Below are positions 1-9,979 of a DNA stretch of 64,000 nucleotides, one piece after another. Made by a program: the position numbers and the translations under genes. A model generated the notes under the pieces. That model was not told the origin of the DNA, searched no databases, and saw only the letters and a list, made by a program, of their open reading frames with translations. Source of the DNA: Chlorobiota bacterium (GTDB lineage Bacteria > Bacteroidota > Ignavibacteria > OLB7). Where the stretch lies: the NCBI GenBank assembly GCA_016700335.1, contig CP065014.1:2269001-2333000 (forward strand). Reading direction: 5' to 3'. How positions within the stretch are numbered: the stretch's first letter is position 1; the number at the start of each line of letters is the position of its first letter.

Positions 1-443
1 CTGATATTGATTTTTTTATTTGAATAGTCCCTTACATTTAATTTAAAATTTGCTGAATCTGTATTTAGGCTATTATTTGAATCAACGTACTTTATAATGG
101 CATTATATGAACCTGGCTTAACTGTAAATATTTTCACACCGCATAAAAAATCTGGTTCAGATTTTTCTATAAAAGTAGTTTTATTACTCCATATTTCTTT
201 AATAATATTTTCCCCTTTAGAATCATTTATTTCAAACTGAATTACTAAAGTTGCAATTTTATCTGACCCATAATTAATATATTTCAAGCCTGTTTCTGAA
301 AATTGAAAGTTTAACTCAACTAATGATGTAGAATCATTATTGAAATAGGATTGAGTAGAGTAACTAAAATAAATAGGTTCTGAATTTGCATTAAAAAAAT
401 TAGCAAATATTAAAATTAAATTTATTAAAAAGAGTTTCATCAT
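1..443 (-). CDS. Secreted protein, partial at window edge (GWxTD-like)
   Basis: An open minus-strand frame starts at ATG 443 (or the adjacent ATG at 440) and runs off the left edge, so only about 147 N-terminal residues are visible. They begin with MMKLFLINLILIFANFFNA, a clear signal peptide, followed by beta-rich sequence with alternating polar and hydrophobic residues. The layout, a secreted protein with an N-terminal beta domain, resembles the N-terminus of GWxTD-domain proteins of Chlorobi and Ignavibacteria, but the diagnostic motif would lie outside the window, so that assignment is a guess. The gene lies downstream of the PorV operon and is separated from it by a strong terminator, so it is probably transcribed on its own. 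Confidence 0.75.
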   Translation of the reverse strand, partial: MMKLFLINLILIFANFFNANSEPIYFSYSTQSYFNNDSTSLVELNFQFSETGLKYINYGSDKIATLVIQFEINDSKGENIIKEIWSNKTTFIEKSEPDFLCGVKIFTVKPGSYNAIIKYVDSNNSLNTDSANFKLNVRDYSNKKINI

Positions 444-522
444 TAATATTTTCTTAGAAAATGTTTAAATCAATAAAAGAATAAAATCAAAAAAAGTAAA
501 ATAATGGCTTCAAAAAATATCT

Positions 523-567
523 TTAAAAAAAAGACAACGAGGCAATGATTTATGCTCTCGTTGTCTT
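523..567 (-). terminator. Rho-independent terminator after porV-like gene
   Basis: On the minus strand an 11-bp perfect stem (AAGACAACGAG pairing with CTCGTTGTCTT, arms 557-567 and 531-541) is followed by a run of eight T residues. It lies 29 bp past the stop of the PorV-like gene and ends that operon. Confidence 0.9.
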
Positions 568-595
568 GTATGTCAAATAAAATATATTAAATATC

Positions 596-1630
596 TTATA
601 ATTTGATAGAAGCTGTAATGTTGTGAACAACCCCTAATGTTGCATGAATACGAGCAGCATAATCTAACATTCCTATAAAAGAACCTGTAACATAATTAAA
701 GCCTAAGCCACCACTCAAACCAAATGAATTTGAAGATCCAACTAAATAACCAGCACGAACAGAAAGTAGCTTATTCCAAGTGTACTCGCCTCCAATCGTT
801 AAGTTTTCAGGTTTATCTGAAGCATTTGCAAATTCAAGATTAATAAGCAAAGAATTATCTGCATTTCCTTCTAAAACGTTTGTCGAAATTCCTGCTCTAA
901 AAAGTAATGGTAAAGAAGATTCAGTAGCTTCTAATTGAACATCAGGACGTTTGTTACCAGTTATAGGATCTATTGTTCCATTTCTTAATAAACCATTACC
1001 ACTGTATTTAAAACTAGAAGATAAATTTTGAGCTGCAAAACCTATTCTCAATCCGTAAATACCAGGTTTATATAATGTACCAAGATCAAATGCAACACCA
1101 TTAGCTGAAACTGTAGCAAAACCTAGGTTTACGTATTTTGCACCAATACCAAATGAAAATTGATCTGTTATTTGTCCTGCAAAAACTAACCCTAATACAT
1201 TATTTCTAGCAGAAAATGTAGCCCCGTATCCTTCTTGATGGAACAAATCAGTATAAGGAATATCACTTGTACCAAAAGATTGGAATTGAACTCCAATTCT
1301 GTAATCTGAATTAACTGGCATAGTAAAAGCTCCAGCATTATGAGTAATATCGCCATAATATTTACTATAACTATAAGAAGCACCGATACCAGGAATTTGA
1401 GTTATACCAGCAGGATTTGAAAAAATTGCATTTGGATCATCAGCTATTGCAACGAATCCACCACCAAAACCAGCTGTTCTTGCACCAATTGGTAAGGTTA
1501 AAAAAGCACCTGAACTAATCCCAATTTTTGAGAAGGGACTTTCTTGATTTAAAACTGTTTGAGCATTTATGAATGTGTATTTAGCACAAGCAAATAATAG
1601 CGTAAAAGTTAATATAAATTTTAGTCTCAT
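596..1630 (-). CDS. PorV/PorQ-family outer-membrane beta-barrel protein
   Basis: This 344-residue protein has a signal peptide ending near INAQ (residue 24). It is followed by the FadL-like N-terminal plug signature seen in PorV/PorQ proteins: RTAGFGGGFVAIADD and then NAIFSNPAG. The remainder is alternating amphipathic strands (IGGEYTWNKLLSVRAGY, GFNYVTGSF) ending in a terminal strand. PorV-family proteins are outer-membrane barrels that shuttle T9SS cargo or act as partners of the secretion machinery; whether this copy does so is inferred. I start it at ATG 1630 because an upstream in-frame TTG at 1642 only adds four residues in front of a good signal peptide. It is the last gene of an apparent TonB receptor / secreted protein / PorV operon. 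Confidence 0.9.
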   Translation of the reverse strand: MRLKFILTFTLLFACAKYTFINAQTVLNQESPFSKIGISSGAFLTLPIGARTAGFGGGFVAIADDPNAIFSNPAGITQIPGIGASYSYSKYYGDITHNAGAFTMPVNSDYRIGVQFQSFGTSDIPYTDLFHQEGYGATFSARNNVLGLVFAGQITDQFSFGIGAKYVNLGFATVSANGVAFDLGTLYKPGIYGLRIGFAAQNLSSSFKYSGNGLLRNGTIDPITGNKRPDVQLEATESSLPLLFRAGISTNVLEGNADNSLLINLEFANASDKPENLTIGGEYTWNKLLSVRAGYLVGSSNSFGLSGGLGFNYVTGSFIGMLDYAARIHATLGVVHNITASIKL

Positions 1631-1669
1631 ATAATTGTACAAATGAATAAAATGTTGTTGATGATAATT

Positions 1670-1707
1670 AATGGGCTTAAAATTTCTTTTGAACTTAAAA
1701 GCCCATT
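1670..1707 (-). other. Intercistronic hairpin
   Basis: Arms AATGGGCTT and AAGCCCATT form a 9-bp stem, 16 bp past the stop codon at 1723 and about 40 bp before the PorV-like start. There is no T-run on the minus side, so it is more likely an attenuator or mRNA-stability hairpin than a full terminator. The T-run lies on the plus side, where no gene ends. Confidence 0.5.
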
Positions 1708-1722
1708 ATTTTTTCAAATTAA

Positions 1723-4700
1723 TTAGTTACCAGAACGAAATCCTCCAATAACGATTGCAGCTTTTTTAATTACACTAGCACCATTTGAAGTTGTAATCCT
1801 AAACAATAATAATTGATTTGATAATTGTCTGTTTCCGCTTGATATTAAATCATAAACATTAACATTAACAAGATCTTTTCCTGAATTATCACCAACATGG
1901 TCAATAACTTGAACTAATTCTCCTGCTTCAGTAAATACTTCTATTTTACATTTTGCAGGTAGTCTAGTAATGAATAACCTCTTATCAGTTGTTGAACGTT
2001 GACCTAAGTGATCAATATAATACGGATTTGGAACAATATTTACCTTATCTAATAACTCATCTGTATATTCCTCAGGTTTTGGATTAGTTTGATTGATTGC
2101 AACCAAAATAGACCCACCTGGTTCTGGAAGCCCAACAGCTCCACCTGTAAAATCAACTGTAAATTTATCTCCAACTGCTAAATCTTTTGTTGGTCGTGGA
2201 GTTGGAGGTGGAAATTTATTATCAATAGTTGCATCTGTTGAACCCATTCCTGCAAAATCAACAATCATTTCAGATCCATTAGCAACAATTTTATGTGAAA
2301 CCATTACTTTTATTGGAGCTCCATTTTGATCTTTTCCATTTAAGACACCTGGATAGTATCTACCTGGGGTTCCAAATCTTTGTAAAGAATATTTAGCTCT
2401 ACCTAATTTATTAGCTCTACCTATATCTGATAAAGTATCAACTCCAATCCATCCATAAGCAAATGTTGTATGTTGACCAGATCCAATAAACAATCCTATA
2501 TTGGAAGCATTAGACAAAGTATCAATAATTGTTTTAGCTGCAGGATCTATTGGGAATTCATAACCATATTGATAAGTTATATTTTGACCAACAGCATTTT
2601 TATAATCAAGTTTATTTATGTTCTTTACTTTAGTTATAAAATATGGTACATTAGTGAACTCATAAGTATTAGTACCTTTTGTAACTTTAAATGATTCAGT
2701 TCCACCTTGAATCATTTCTACTTCTAGCTTCACTTGACCAATACTTGGAGCAACTTTACCAACTCTAAACTCTGTACTTGCAGGCTTCCAATAATTGATT
2801 CTACCTGGAACAAAATTAATATCTGAAGAACCATTGGTGATTTTAAAAGCAGATTTTTTACTAGCTGAATCGCAAAATCTTCCAAATTTAAGTGAATCTC
2901 CATATTGAATTCCAGCCCAATCAAAGCTTAATCCGAAGATTTTTTTATACTGTCCAATAGTTTCTAATGCTAAAGTTGTAGGATAATAAGTTCCAGTATA
3001 TAAAGATTGTTTACAACTTGCATCTTTGAATTCAGCAATTCTTTCAACAGTTGTATCTTTTTTAACAGGAGGAGTAGTTCCTTTAACTGTTATAACTGTA
3101 TCAACTTTATATCTTGGATACCATGTAACAAATGAAGTATCAATATTCCTTATAGTACTATCTGCATGATCTGAAAAAGCTGATTCATAAGATACTGCGA
3201 ACCTATGAATTTTATCACCAGATCTTTTGCTATAAACATTTACTTCAGTCCAATACCAATATGGATTATAAGAACCTGCATCTGTGTTATAATCTTTTGT
3301 ATCTAACGGTTTAAACTTAAATTCTAAAGTATCACCAGCAAATAATTGAGCTAATCTTTCATTATCAATTGTTAAGAAATTAGGATTGGTAATGCCACCC
3401 ATTCCTTTCATTCCAACAATTTTTGGTTCAACTTTAGAACCTGATTGAGGTGCTTCTGGAGTTGCTCTTATCTCGTTTAATCCTGTAATCCCTCCATTTA
3501 ATTTAGATGGTGTTCCGGGATCTTTATAACCAGCATCATAAGATAAAATTCTATAATAATAATCAACTCCATTTATTAATTTTTCATTCTGATTTAAATC
3601 GTCTGGAATTTCCTTAATAGTTCCATCATTATTATCATCTCCAACATCAACAAAAGTTCTATGATTAGTTACACTATCCATAATTATTTGAATATTTTTA
3701 CGAACCATATCTCGTACAGTTGGGTTTGCATCATCAAACATATCATATTTGAATTTATACCAAGATTCTGTTCCACTTTTTACAGTAACTAATGAATCTG
3801 TTAAACCTGGTCTTTTTACTGTATCAATTCTAACTGTATGTGGAACTTTAACAGAATCTATTGCAAGTTCTGCTAATTCTTTAAATCTCCACCATGCTCC
3901 TAAATACGACATGTTACCTGTTTGAGCAGCCATAATTCTAGCTGGTGCTGAAGGTTGACAAGGTAATCTATATTCTTTAATCGTTTTATAATCAATGTTC
4001 CAATTTTTATTAGATAAAGCATCAGAATTTGTACCAAATATTTTCCTAGCTCTTTGGATTTTGTAACCTTGAAAATCTAGTCCTTTTTCTCTTTGATCAA
4101 CCGATAATTCAGATAAAGAGTCCCAACGAATAATAACTCCATTATTAATTGGTGTATATGTGGCTCTGCAAGCATCTGGAGGTCTTGGAGCATCATAATT
4201 TTTATCATAAACCTCTTGAGCAAACTTATCCAATGCAATTAATCCACTCAAATCGTCTAATGTTCCAGTTGCTGTTCCTGATTTAGAATCGGCAAATAAC
4301 ATACCAACAACAATTCTTGCAGTATCACCTGGCAACATATTAAAAGGTCCTGTAGCAGTTAAAAACCTTTTATCTCCAGCACCATTATCACCTGCTTTAA
4401 CTCCATTTGACATAAACTCATATCTAGTTTGAGGAGTTGATGGATCATTTTCAATAACCCAATTTTGTAAAGTTGATAACCCTTTTTGCTCGCTGTTTGA
4501 ATAGAATTTTTTATCTTTTCTTATAAAACCATTAGCATCAACAGCTGGGCTTTCAAGAAAGTCAAATCCTATATAACCAAATTTTTTAGCACCATCGCCA
4601 CTTGAAGCTTCCGACCATTGTACACCTAAATTCAAAGTCGGATCTTCATTGAAAAATCTTGTATGGTCATTTGCAGCAGCTCCTATATCCATATCAAATG

Positions 4701-5727
4701 CTGGAGCAATAAACACATCTCGAAGAGTATCTTTAGATTTATTAATTACATTGTATTTAATAAAAATGAAATTCGTGTAAGGATTTCCCTTTGTATTTGA
4801 AATAGAACCTGTACCAGTTGCAGCCATTAAACTATCATTATCACAAAGTCCAGCTGCATTTGATTCACCACCAAAAGTAAAAATTGTCTGTTCAACTTGC
4901 ATTCCCATTGGGTAACCTAAACTAAGAGCTTTTGCTTTTGAAATCTCGTATCTATCAAGATCTGTATCTTTATAAACAGAGAAAATATCTTCGTTTGAAA
5001 TAATTGATGGACCTTTTGGATATTTAGTAGAATTCCTATCATTGTTATCTTTTATAAAATTTCCTACATATCTATCAACCTTTAAAGAATCGTTTGGATT
5101 TGTATCCCAAATTGGCCATTTAGCTCCACCATTACTTTTATCTTTACTGTCGTTAGTTTCACCAGAAACATTGCTATAATCTAATGAACTATAAACCCTA
5201 TACATATTTTTTCCAAATGCAGTTTCATCTGGTGCTTCGTCTTTAGTAGGATCTTCAATGATACCAGGAACAAACCAAGAACTTCCAGAGTTAGGGTTAT
5301 AACCAATAACACTTAACTTTGATAAATCTGTATCGGTTGGCTTAACCCTTTTTTTAGCACCAATCCACAAACCACCTCCAAAAATGTAAGCATTTTTAGA
5401 GTCTCTAGGCCAAAAACCACCAACTTTATCTGCATTACTTGTTGCAGCAACATTTTGGCCTAAAATTCCATAATTGGTTGAATATATTTCTATATTCGAT
5501 ACTTTGTTTTTATATGAATCAAAGGCATTTGTTGGAACTCTTTGCACTTCTTGTTTACCACTCTCTTTTTCATCATCATTTTTCTTTTGAGTTGAATCAG
5601 TTTGAGTTTTATTATCTCCCTTTTTTGGACTTTGTCCGTCTCTTGTATTGGAAATTGCAATGTTATTCCAGACATTTAATGAAAAGATTAACATGACAAT
5701 TAACAATATATATATCCGAAGTTTCAT
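1723..5727 (-). CDS. Giant secreted protein, PorV/TonB-receptor partner
   Basis: A 1334-residue exported protein of unknown function. Residues 1-26 form a signal peptide, followed by a low-complexity charged segment rich in K, D, T and Q (about 30-65) and then a long beta-rich body. An acidic DVGDDNNDGTI loop near residue 695 looks like a calcium site. The last 80 residues start with IVPNPYYID and include a strand pair around KCKIEVFTEAGELVQ, resembling FlgD-like or T9SS-type terminal domains. The true end (IVIGGFRSGN) is not a canonical T9SS type A tail. The start at ATG 5727 gives an intact signal peptide. It lies 41 bp after the TonB receptor and 92 bp before the PorV-like gene, all on one strand, so the three are probably co-expressed. 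I cannot assign an enzymatic role. Confidence 0.9.
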   Translation of the reverse strand: MKLRIYILLIVMLIFSLNVWNNIAISNTRDGQSPKKGDNKTQTDSTQKKNDDEKESGKQEVQRVPTNAFDSYKNKVSNIEIYSTNYGILGQNVAATSNADKVGGFWPRDSKNAYIFGGGLWIGAKKRVKPTDTDLSKLSVIGYNPNSGSSWFVPGIIEDPTKDEAPDETAFGKNMYRVYSSLDYSNVSGETNDSKDKSNGGAKWPIWDTNPNDSLKVDRYVGNFIKDNNDRNSTKYPKGPSIISNEDIFSVYKDTDLDRYEISKAKALSLGYPMGMQVEQTIFTFGGESNAAGLCDNDSLMAATGTGSISNTKGNPYTNFIFIKYNVINKSKDTLRDVFIAPAFDMDIGAAANDHTRFFNEDPTLNLGVQWSEASSGDGAKKFGYIGFDFLESPAVDANGFIRKDKKFYSNSEQKGLSTLQNWVIENDPSTPQTRYEFMSNGVKAGDNGAGDKRFLTATGPFNMLPGDTARIVVGMLFADSKSGTATGTLDDLSGLIALDKFAQEVYDKNYDAPRPPDACRATYTPINNGVIIRWDSLSELSVDQREKGLDFQGYKIQRARKIFGTNSDALSNKNWNIDYKTIKEYRLPCQPSAPARIMAAQTGNMSYLGAWWRFKELAELAIDSVKVPHTVRIDTVKRPGLTDSLVTVKSGTESWYKFKYDMFDDANPTVRDMVRKNIQIIMDSVTNHRTFVDVGDDNNDGTIKEIPDDLNQNEKLINGVDYYYRILSYDAGYKDPGTPSKLNGGITGLNEIRATPEAPQSGSKVEPKIVGMKGMGGITNPNFLTIDNERLAQLFAGDTLEFKFKPLDTKDYNTDAGSYNPYWYWTEVNVYSKRSGDKIHRFAVSYESAFSDHADSTIRNIDTSFVTWYPRYKVDTVITVKGTTPPVKKDTTVERIAEFKDASCKQSLYTGTYYPTTLALETIGQYKKIFGLSFDWAGIQYGDSLKFGRFCDSASKKSAFKITNGSSDINFVPGRINYWKPASTEFRVGKVAPSIGQVKLEVEMIQGGTESFKVTKGTNTYEFTNVPYFITKVKNINKLDYKNAVGQNITYQYGYEFPIDPAAKTIIDTLSNASNIGLFIGSGQHTTFAYGWIGVDTLSDIGRANKLGRAKYSLQRFGTPGRYYPGVLNGKDQNGAPIKVMVSHKIVANGSEMIVDFAGMGSTDATIDNKFPPPTPRPTKDLAVGDKFTVDFTGGAVGLPEPGGSILVAINQTNPKPEEYTDELLDKVNIVPNPYYIDHLGQRSTTDKRLFITRLPAKCKIEVFTEAGELVQVIDHVGDNSGKDLVNVNVYDLISSGNRQLSNQLLLFRITTSNGASVIKKAAIVIGGFRSGN

Positions 5728-5768
5728 AAATAATTTATATTATTTTATTATTGGAATTGATGAATAGT

Positions 5769-8700
5769 TTAGAAATTTAATCTTATACCTAAGTTTACAG
5801 TTCTTGGAAATTTGTAAGTACCTCTTTGAGTTTGAATAGTTGCAATGAACTTTTTGTAACCTTCATATTTTTCATTTTGAGTTACTACTCCATCTAGATT
5901 CAAATCAGCATAAGGATTATACATTCTATTTCCAAATTCATCATATTGAGCATTATTATAAGTTTCTAACCTATTCGGATCTATATCTTTATAGAATGAT
6001 TGTGCAGTGAAATCTCCAATACCACGTGCAAAAGTTGTACCATTATCATCAGGGCTAGCTAAAACAGTAGATCTATTACCACCAGTAAATCTATAAGATA
6101 CCGCATAAGTTTCATTTAATAAGTTGAACAAATCTAAATAAACAGCTAAGCTTGTATTACCCATAGTTTCACCTATTAAATCTTTCAACAAAATTTTTCT
6201 TTCAATATGCATTTCAGTATTAAAATCTGATGGTAATCTTTCACTATAAAACCCAGAAACCAAAGCTCCTTTTGAATCTACTAAAGTAAATGGTAAGCCT
6301 GAGTTCATAATTGCAGTAAGACTAATAACAGTATTTTGAATTAATTTAATTCCACCAATACTTGGTCCTTCATCAGATCCCCATATCAAACTTAATGTTC
6401 CATTTAAACTATGAGTTTGATCATAATCTAAAGGATATTCTGTTAAAGCTTTTCTTATTGGTTTATCTGTAAATGGGTCAATTGAAGGTGCACTATTAAA
6501 ATTAGCAGTAGCATTCGATGCAGTACCAGCTGCTTTCTGTAAACGATAATTAATTTCCCATCTATAATTATCAGATAAATTTTTAGTTAAAGAAGTTTCA
6601 ATACCCCTAACATTTCCATATTCAGTTACAGTATATATTGAGTAGGCATCTGGCACTGCTGGTACGTATTGTACACCAAGTTGATTGTAAATATCTCTAT
6701 AATAAGCGGAAACATCAAAAACGTAATCATCTGCAAAACTTGATTTATATCCCATTTCATAAGCAAAAACTTTTTGTGGTTTGATATCTGGGTTTCCAAA
6801 TAACTGCCCACCACGAGTTGCATCACCAAAAGGATTATCAAACAATGAAGTTAACTCTGGCATTTTAAACATCATAGCAAAGTTCACTCTGTACTCAGAT
6901 TTCTCAGTAATTGGATAACTAACATTAACACGAGGACTAGCTTGGAATTTTAAAGTTGTTTTTGGTGCATTAGTTAAATCATTGATAACATCTTTTGATC
7001 TTACTGATGGAGGAGAATATGTGTTTGCATTGAAGAAATCAAAACGTACACCTGGTTGGAAAACAATTGCTTTATAATTAAAGTTAGCTGCAGCATAAAA
7101 TGCTCCTTTATATGGTGTAAATGGGCTCTCGAAGAAAGCTTCAGTAGCTGTTCCTTTATCTTTAAAATAATTAGTTTTATATCCTACTACATCAAAAAAT
7201 GGTTTTTGATCCCAAGGTAAAGAATTATAATGTCTTCTAATAGATGCACTTTCAAAATCAAATCCAGCAAGTAAATCTGTTTTTACATCACCAATCTCAA
7301 TTTTGCTATTGTATTCACCTGCAAAAGTAATTCTTGTAGTATTTCTAAAATCTAAATTTCTATCATTACCGTGAACTGGGAAATTTAAATCAGTTAAACC
7401 AAATGGATTTCTACTAGCTCCAGATACTTCAGCTTTTTCATATAATCCAGTGATAGGATTTCTTGAAACTGATGAATAAGTATTTGCATCTAACTTGTTA
7501 TGAATAATTGATGTATCGTTTGCAGCATATCTATCAATAATAATGTCTCCATTTTCATCTAGTGGTTGATAAATATCATATAAATCCAATAAACCATATT
7601 TTTTAGATTCATCTTTTTTACCGATATCATTTCTATTTACAACATAACCTCCAGAAAATTCTACATATGATCCATCATCAATTGGTAAAGAGAATTTAGC
7701 TCCTAAGCGTTGAATCACAACGTTTTGGTTAGTTTGGTTCATGTCTCTTTCTAACAATGAATTATCAATTCTGTCAGTATCACCATTTGCTTTTAAGAAA
7801 ACTGGGTGATCTAATCTATATAAAGTTGACCAATCGCCATCTTCTTGAGAAGTAAATCCATATTCACCTGATACTTCTATATTAGCTCCACCATTAAACT
7901 CATATTTTAGTTTACCACTTAGATTACGAATCATTTGTTTTTGATGTGGCAACTGACCTAAGTTTGAAGGATCTAGAGCATAACCCCACAATTGTTTTGC
8001 AACCTCTCTTCTGGAATCTGCATATTCTTGGGTCATATCCATTACTCCTAAACCAGCTCCTCTAAATTCAGAACCTGCATAAAATCCACTTAATGAAAAT
8101 GTCAATGAATTAAATCCAGGAATTGGACCGCTAAATACAAATTCATAAGATTTTCTATTTGAACCCATAGGCTTAACTGATGGTAAAGTGGTGTCCTTAT
8201 CTTCACCAACTTTTTTTACTGTAATAGCTTGAGTAGATCCATAAAGTGCAGGTAATGGCATTTTGAATTGAAGAGCACCTTCATATCTGTCATTTCTACC
8301 CGAACGAGTTGTGCTATTAACAGAACCAGATAAAATATCACCTTGTTTTACACTAAAACCAGAAGACACAACTTGAATTTCTTGAATACTTAAACCAGAA
8401 ATCATAGGATAATTACCAGGAGCTGAAGAACCAAAACCACCTTGAACAGGATCGCTAATATCAACACCATCAATTTTAATTGTAGTCTCAGATGAACGTC
8501 CTCCTCTAATTGAGAAGCCGTTTTGTCCTGCTGTTTGTGTACTTACTCCAACAGCTGCAACCAAGCTCCCACGAGTGGTTGAAGATAATGATGTATTATC
8601 GATTTTTTTAGTTGTACCAGCTCTGTTAGCAGTTATAGCTTTTGCTTTTACCTCTACAGTTTTACCTTGAATTACAGCACCTGAAGAAAGTTTAAAATCC

Positions 8701-8993
8701 ACTTTTTCTTCTTCGTCAATTGAGATATTTACAGTTTTACTTTCTGGTTGTAAACTTATTGCTGTTACTTTAACAATATATTTTCCCGGAGGAATACGTA
8801 GAACTGTATATGTACCATTAGGAGCTTTTGAGATTGCACCTAATTTTGTGCCTTCAATTCTGACAGTAGCCCCAACAACTGGCTTACCATCACCATCGGA
8901 AACTTTGCCTGAAAGAGAGCCGTAAGTTTGAGCCCAAGAGGACGCAAAGCCAAACAACCCTAACAGCAAAGCGCATAAAGTTAACTTTTTCAT
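5769..8993 (-). CDS. TonB-dependent receptor with carboxypeptidase-like N-terminal domain
   Basis: This 1074-residue outer-membrane receptor uses energy from TonB/ExbBD to import a substrate that cannot be predicted here. A signal peptide (MKKLTLCALLLGLFGFASS, ending near WAQ) precedes a carboxypeptidase regulatory-like domain (GSLSGKVSDGDGKPVVGATV). Next come a plug domain with the TonB signature GFSIRGGRSSETTIKIDGVD and a long 22-strand-type barrel. The frame is open to 9176, but the extra 61 residues are not signal-peptide-like, so I start at ATG 8993. Near the C-terminus a loop DLNLDGVVTQNE has EF-hand spacing and sits just before the final strand (FPRTVNLGIRLNF). It is the first gene of the operon with the giant secreted protein and the PorV-like barrel. 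Confidence 0.95.
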   Translation of the reverse strand: MKKLTLCALLLGLFGFASSWAQTYGSLSGKVSDGDGKPVVGATVRIEGTKLGAISKAPNGTYTVLRIPPGKYIVKVTAISLQPESKTVNISIDEEEKVDFKLSSGAVIQGKTVEVKAKAITANRAGTTKKIDNTSLSSTTRGSLVAAVGVSTQTAGQNGFSIRGGRSSETTIKIDGVDISDPVQGGFGSSAPGNYPMISGLSIQEIQVVSSGFSVKQGDILSGSVNSTTRSGRNDRYEGALQFKMPLPALYGSTQAITVKKVGEDKDTTLPSVKPMGSNRKSYEFVFSGPIPGFNSLTFSLSGFYAGSEFRGAGLGVMDMTQEYADSRREVAKQLWGYALDPSNLGQLPHQKQMIRNLSGKLKYEFNGGANIEVSGEYGFTSQEDGDWSTLYRLDHPVFLKANGDTDRIDNSLLERDMNQTNQNVVIQRLGAKFSLPIDDGSYVEFSGGYVVNRNDIGKKDESKKYGLLDLYDIYQPLDENGDIIIDRYAANDTSIIHNKLDANTYSSVSRNPITGLYEKAEVSGASRNPFGLTDLNFPVHGNDRNLDFRNTTRITFAGEYNSKIEIGDVKTDLLAGFDFESASIRRHYNSLPWDQKPFFDVVGYKTNYFKDKGTATEAFFESPFTPYKGAFYAAANFNYKAIVFQPGVRFDFFNANTYSPPSVRSKDVINDLTNAPKTTLKFQASPRVNVSYPITEKSEYRVNFAMMFKMPELTSLFDNPFGDATRGGQLFGNPDIKPQKVFAYEMGYKSSFADDYVFDVSAYYRDIYNQLGVQYVPAVPDAYSIYTVTEYGNVRGIETSLTKNLSDNYRWEINYRLQKAAGTASNATANFNSAPSIDPFTDKPIRKALTEYPLDYDQTHSLNGTLSLIWGSDEGPSIGGIKLIQNTVISLTAIMNSGLPFTLVDSKGALVSGFYSERLPSDFNTEMHIERKILLKDLIGETMGNTSLAVYLDLFNLLNETYAVSYRFTGGNRSTVLASPDDNGTTFARGIGDFTAQSFYKDIDPNRLETYNNAQYDEFGNRMYNPYADLNLDGVVTQNEKYEGYKKFIATIQTQRGTYKFPRTVNLGIRLNF

Positions 8994-9293
8994 AAAAGTA
9001 AAAAGAGAGTTAGTTAAATATGATTTAGATTTAATATATTTTGTTTGAAATATAATATTGATATAATCAAGAATAAAGGTTAAAATGTTACATGAGAAAT
9101 AGAAAAAGTTACAATTTCTTTTGAGGCAGTTAGAAATTGCATCGGTTTGCGAATATAACTGCTTAATTTGAAACAAACAAACATAACTTTATAAGAGTTT
9201 AAATTTTTATACAAGGTAGAAAATTTTAGATTATAAATACTCCAAATTAATCTAACCTCTAAACACTTTTAAGTTACACAATATTATACAGAA

Positions 9294-9881
9294 TTACTTT
9301 AAAGCTTCATCAATAACTTTCATAATTTTCTCTCTATTATCACGTGTTACCGAAGAACATGGTATAACACCTTTGCAGTTAATATACTTTTGAGATTCTG
9401 TTAACACTTCTTGAAGTTTATTTTCAATAGCATTTTTAGAGAGTTTATCACTTTTAGTCAGTACTATTACAAAAGGAATATCCATTGAATCTAACCATAA
9501 AAATAGTTCCGAATCTATTGTAGGTGTTTTATGCCTTATATCACTTAAAGCCATAACAATTCTTAATTGTTCACGTGAATTAAAATAACTTTCAATAAGT
9601 TTTTTCCAGTCTTCACGATCCGTTTTAGATACTTTCGCATAACCATAGCCAGGTAAATCTACAAAATGGAGGTTATTATTAATTCTAAAAAAATTAATTT
9701 GCTGAGTTTTTCCAGGAGTTCCACTTGTTTTAGCTAAAGATTTTCTATTAGTTAATAAATTTAAGAGTGTGGATTTTCCTACATTTGATCTTCCAGAAAA
9801 GGCAATCTCAGGTAATGGAGTATTTGGGAATTGAGAAGGTTTTGCAGCACTTAATATAAAATCTGTAGATTTAATTAACAT
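9294..9881 (-). CDS. engB: Ribosome biogenesis GTP-binding protein EngB (YihA/YsxC)
   Basis: EngB is an essential GTPase that binds immature large ribosomal subunits in the cytoplasm. The 195-residue length is normal for the family. The G1 P-loop GRSNVGKS is at residues 30-37, the switch region KTSGTPGKTQ at 51-60, the G3 motif DLPGYG at 75-80 and the G4 motif TKSD at 142-145. The G5-like CSSV is near the C-terminus. The ATG at 9881 places the P-loop at the usual distance from the N-terminus. It sits alone between the adhesin and the TonB receptor, with about 300 bp between its stop and the receptor start. Confidence 0.97.
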   Translation of the reverse strand: MLIKSTDFILSAAKPSQFPNTPLPEIAFSGRSNVGKSTLLNLLTNRKSLAKTSGTPGKTQQINFFRINNNLHFVDLPGYGYAKVSKTDREDWKKLIESYFNSREQLRIVMALSDIRHKTPTIDSELFLWLDSMDIPFVIVLTKSDKLSKNAIENKLQEVLTESQKYINCKGVIPCSSVTRDNREKIMKVIDEALK

Positions 9882-9918
9882 TATAATAATTAATATTTTT
9901 TATTACAACAAAAATAAA

Positions 9919-9955
9919 GCGGGGCAATGACATAAAAGTCAAAACCCCGCCCAAA
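9919..9955 (-). terminator. Terminator after Ig-repeat adhesin
   Basis: On the minus strand GCGGGG pairs with CCCCGC, enclosing a smaller GAC/GTC stem, and the hairpin is followed by TTTATTTTTG. It lies 30 bp past the adhesin stop. Confidence 0.85.
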
Positions 9956-9979
9956 AAATAAATTATTATTATATAATTC

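Noticed and set aside
345..375. GAGTAGAGTA sequence similar to the shared direct repeat
   Set aside because: It lies inside a coding region and has the wrong period.
9000..9176. Upstream extension of the TonB receptor reading frame
   Set aside because: The extra 61 residues have no signal-peptide character, while ATG 8993 begins a perfect one.
9178..9185. TATGTTTG as a -7 box for the TonB receptor
   Set aside because: There is no -33 TTTG at 19-21 bp; the nearest TTG is 26 bp away.
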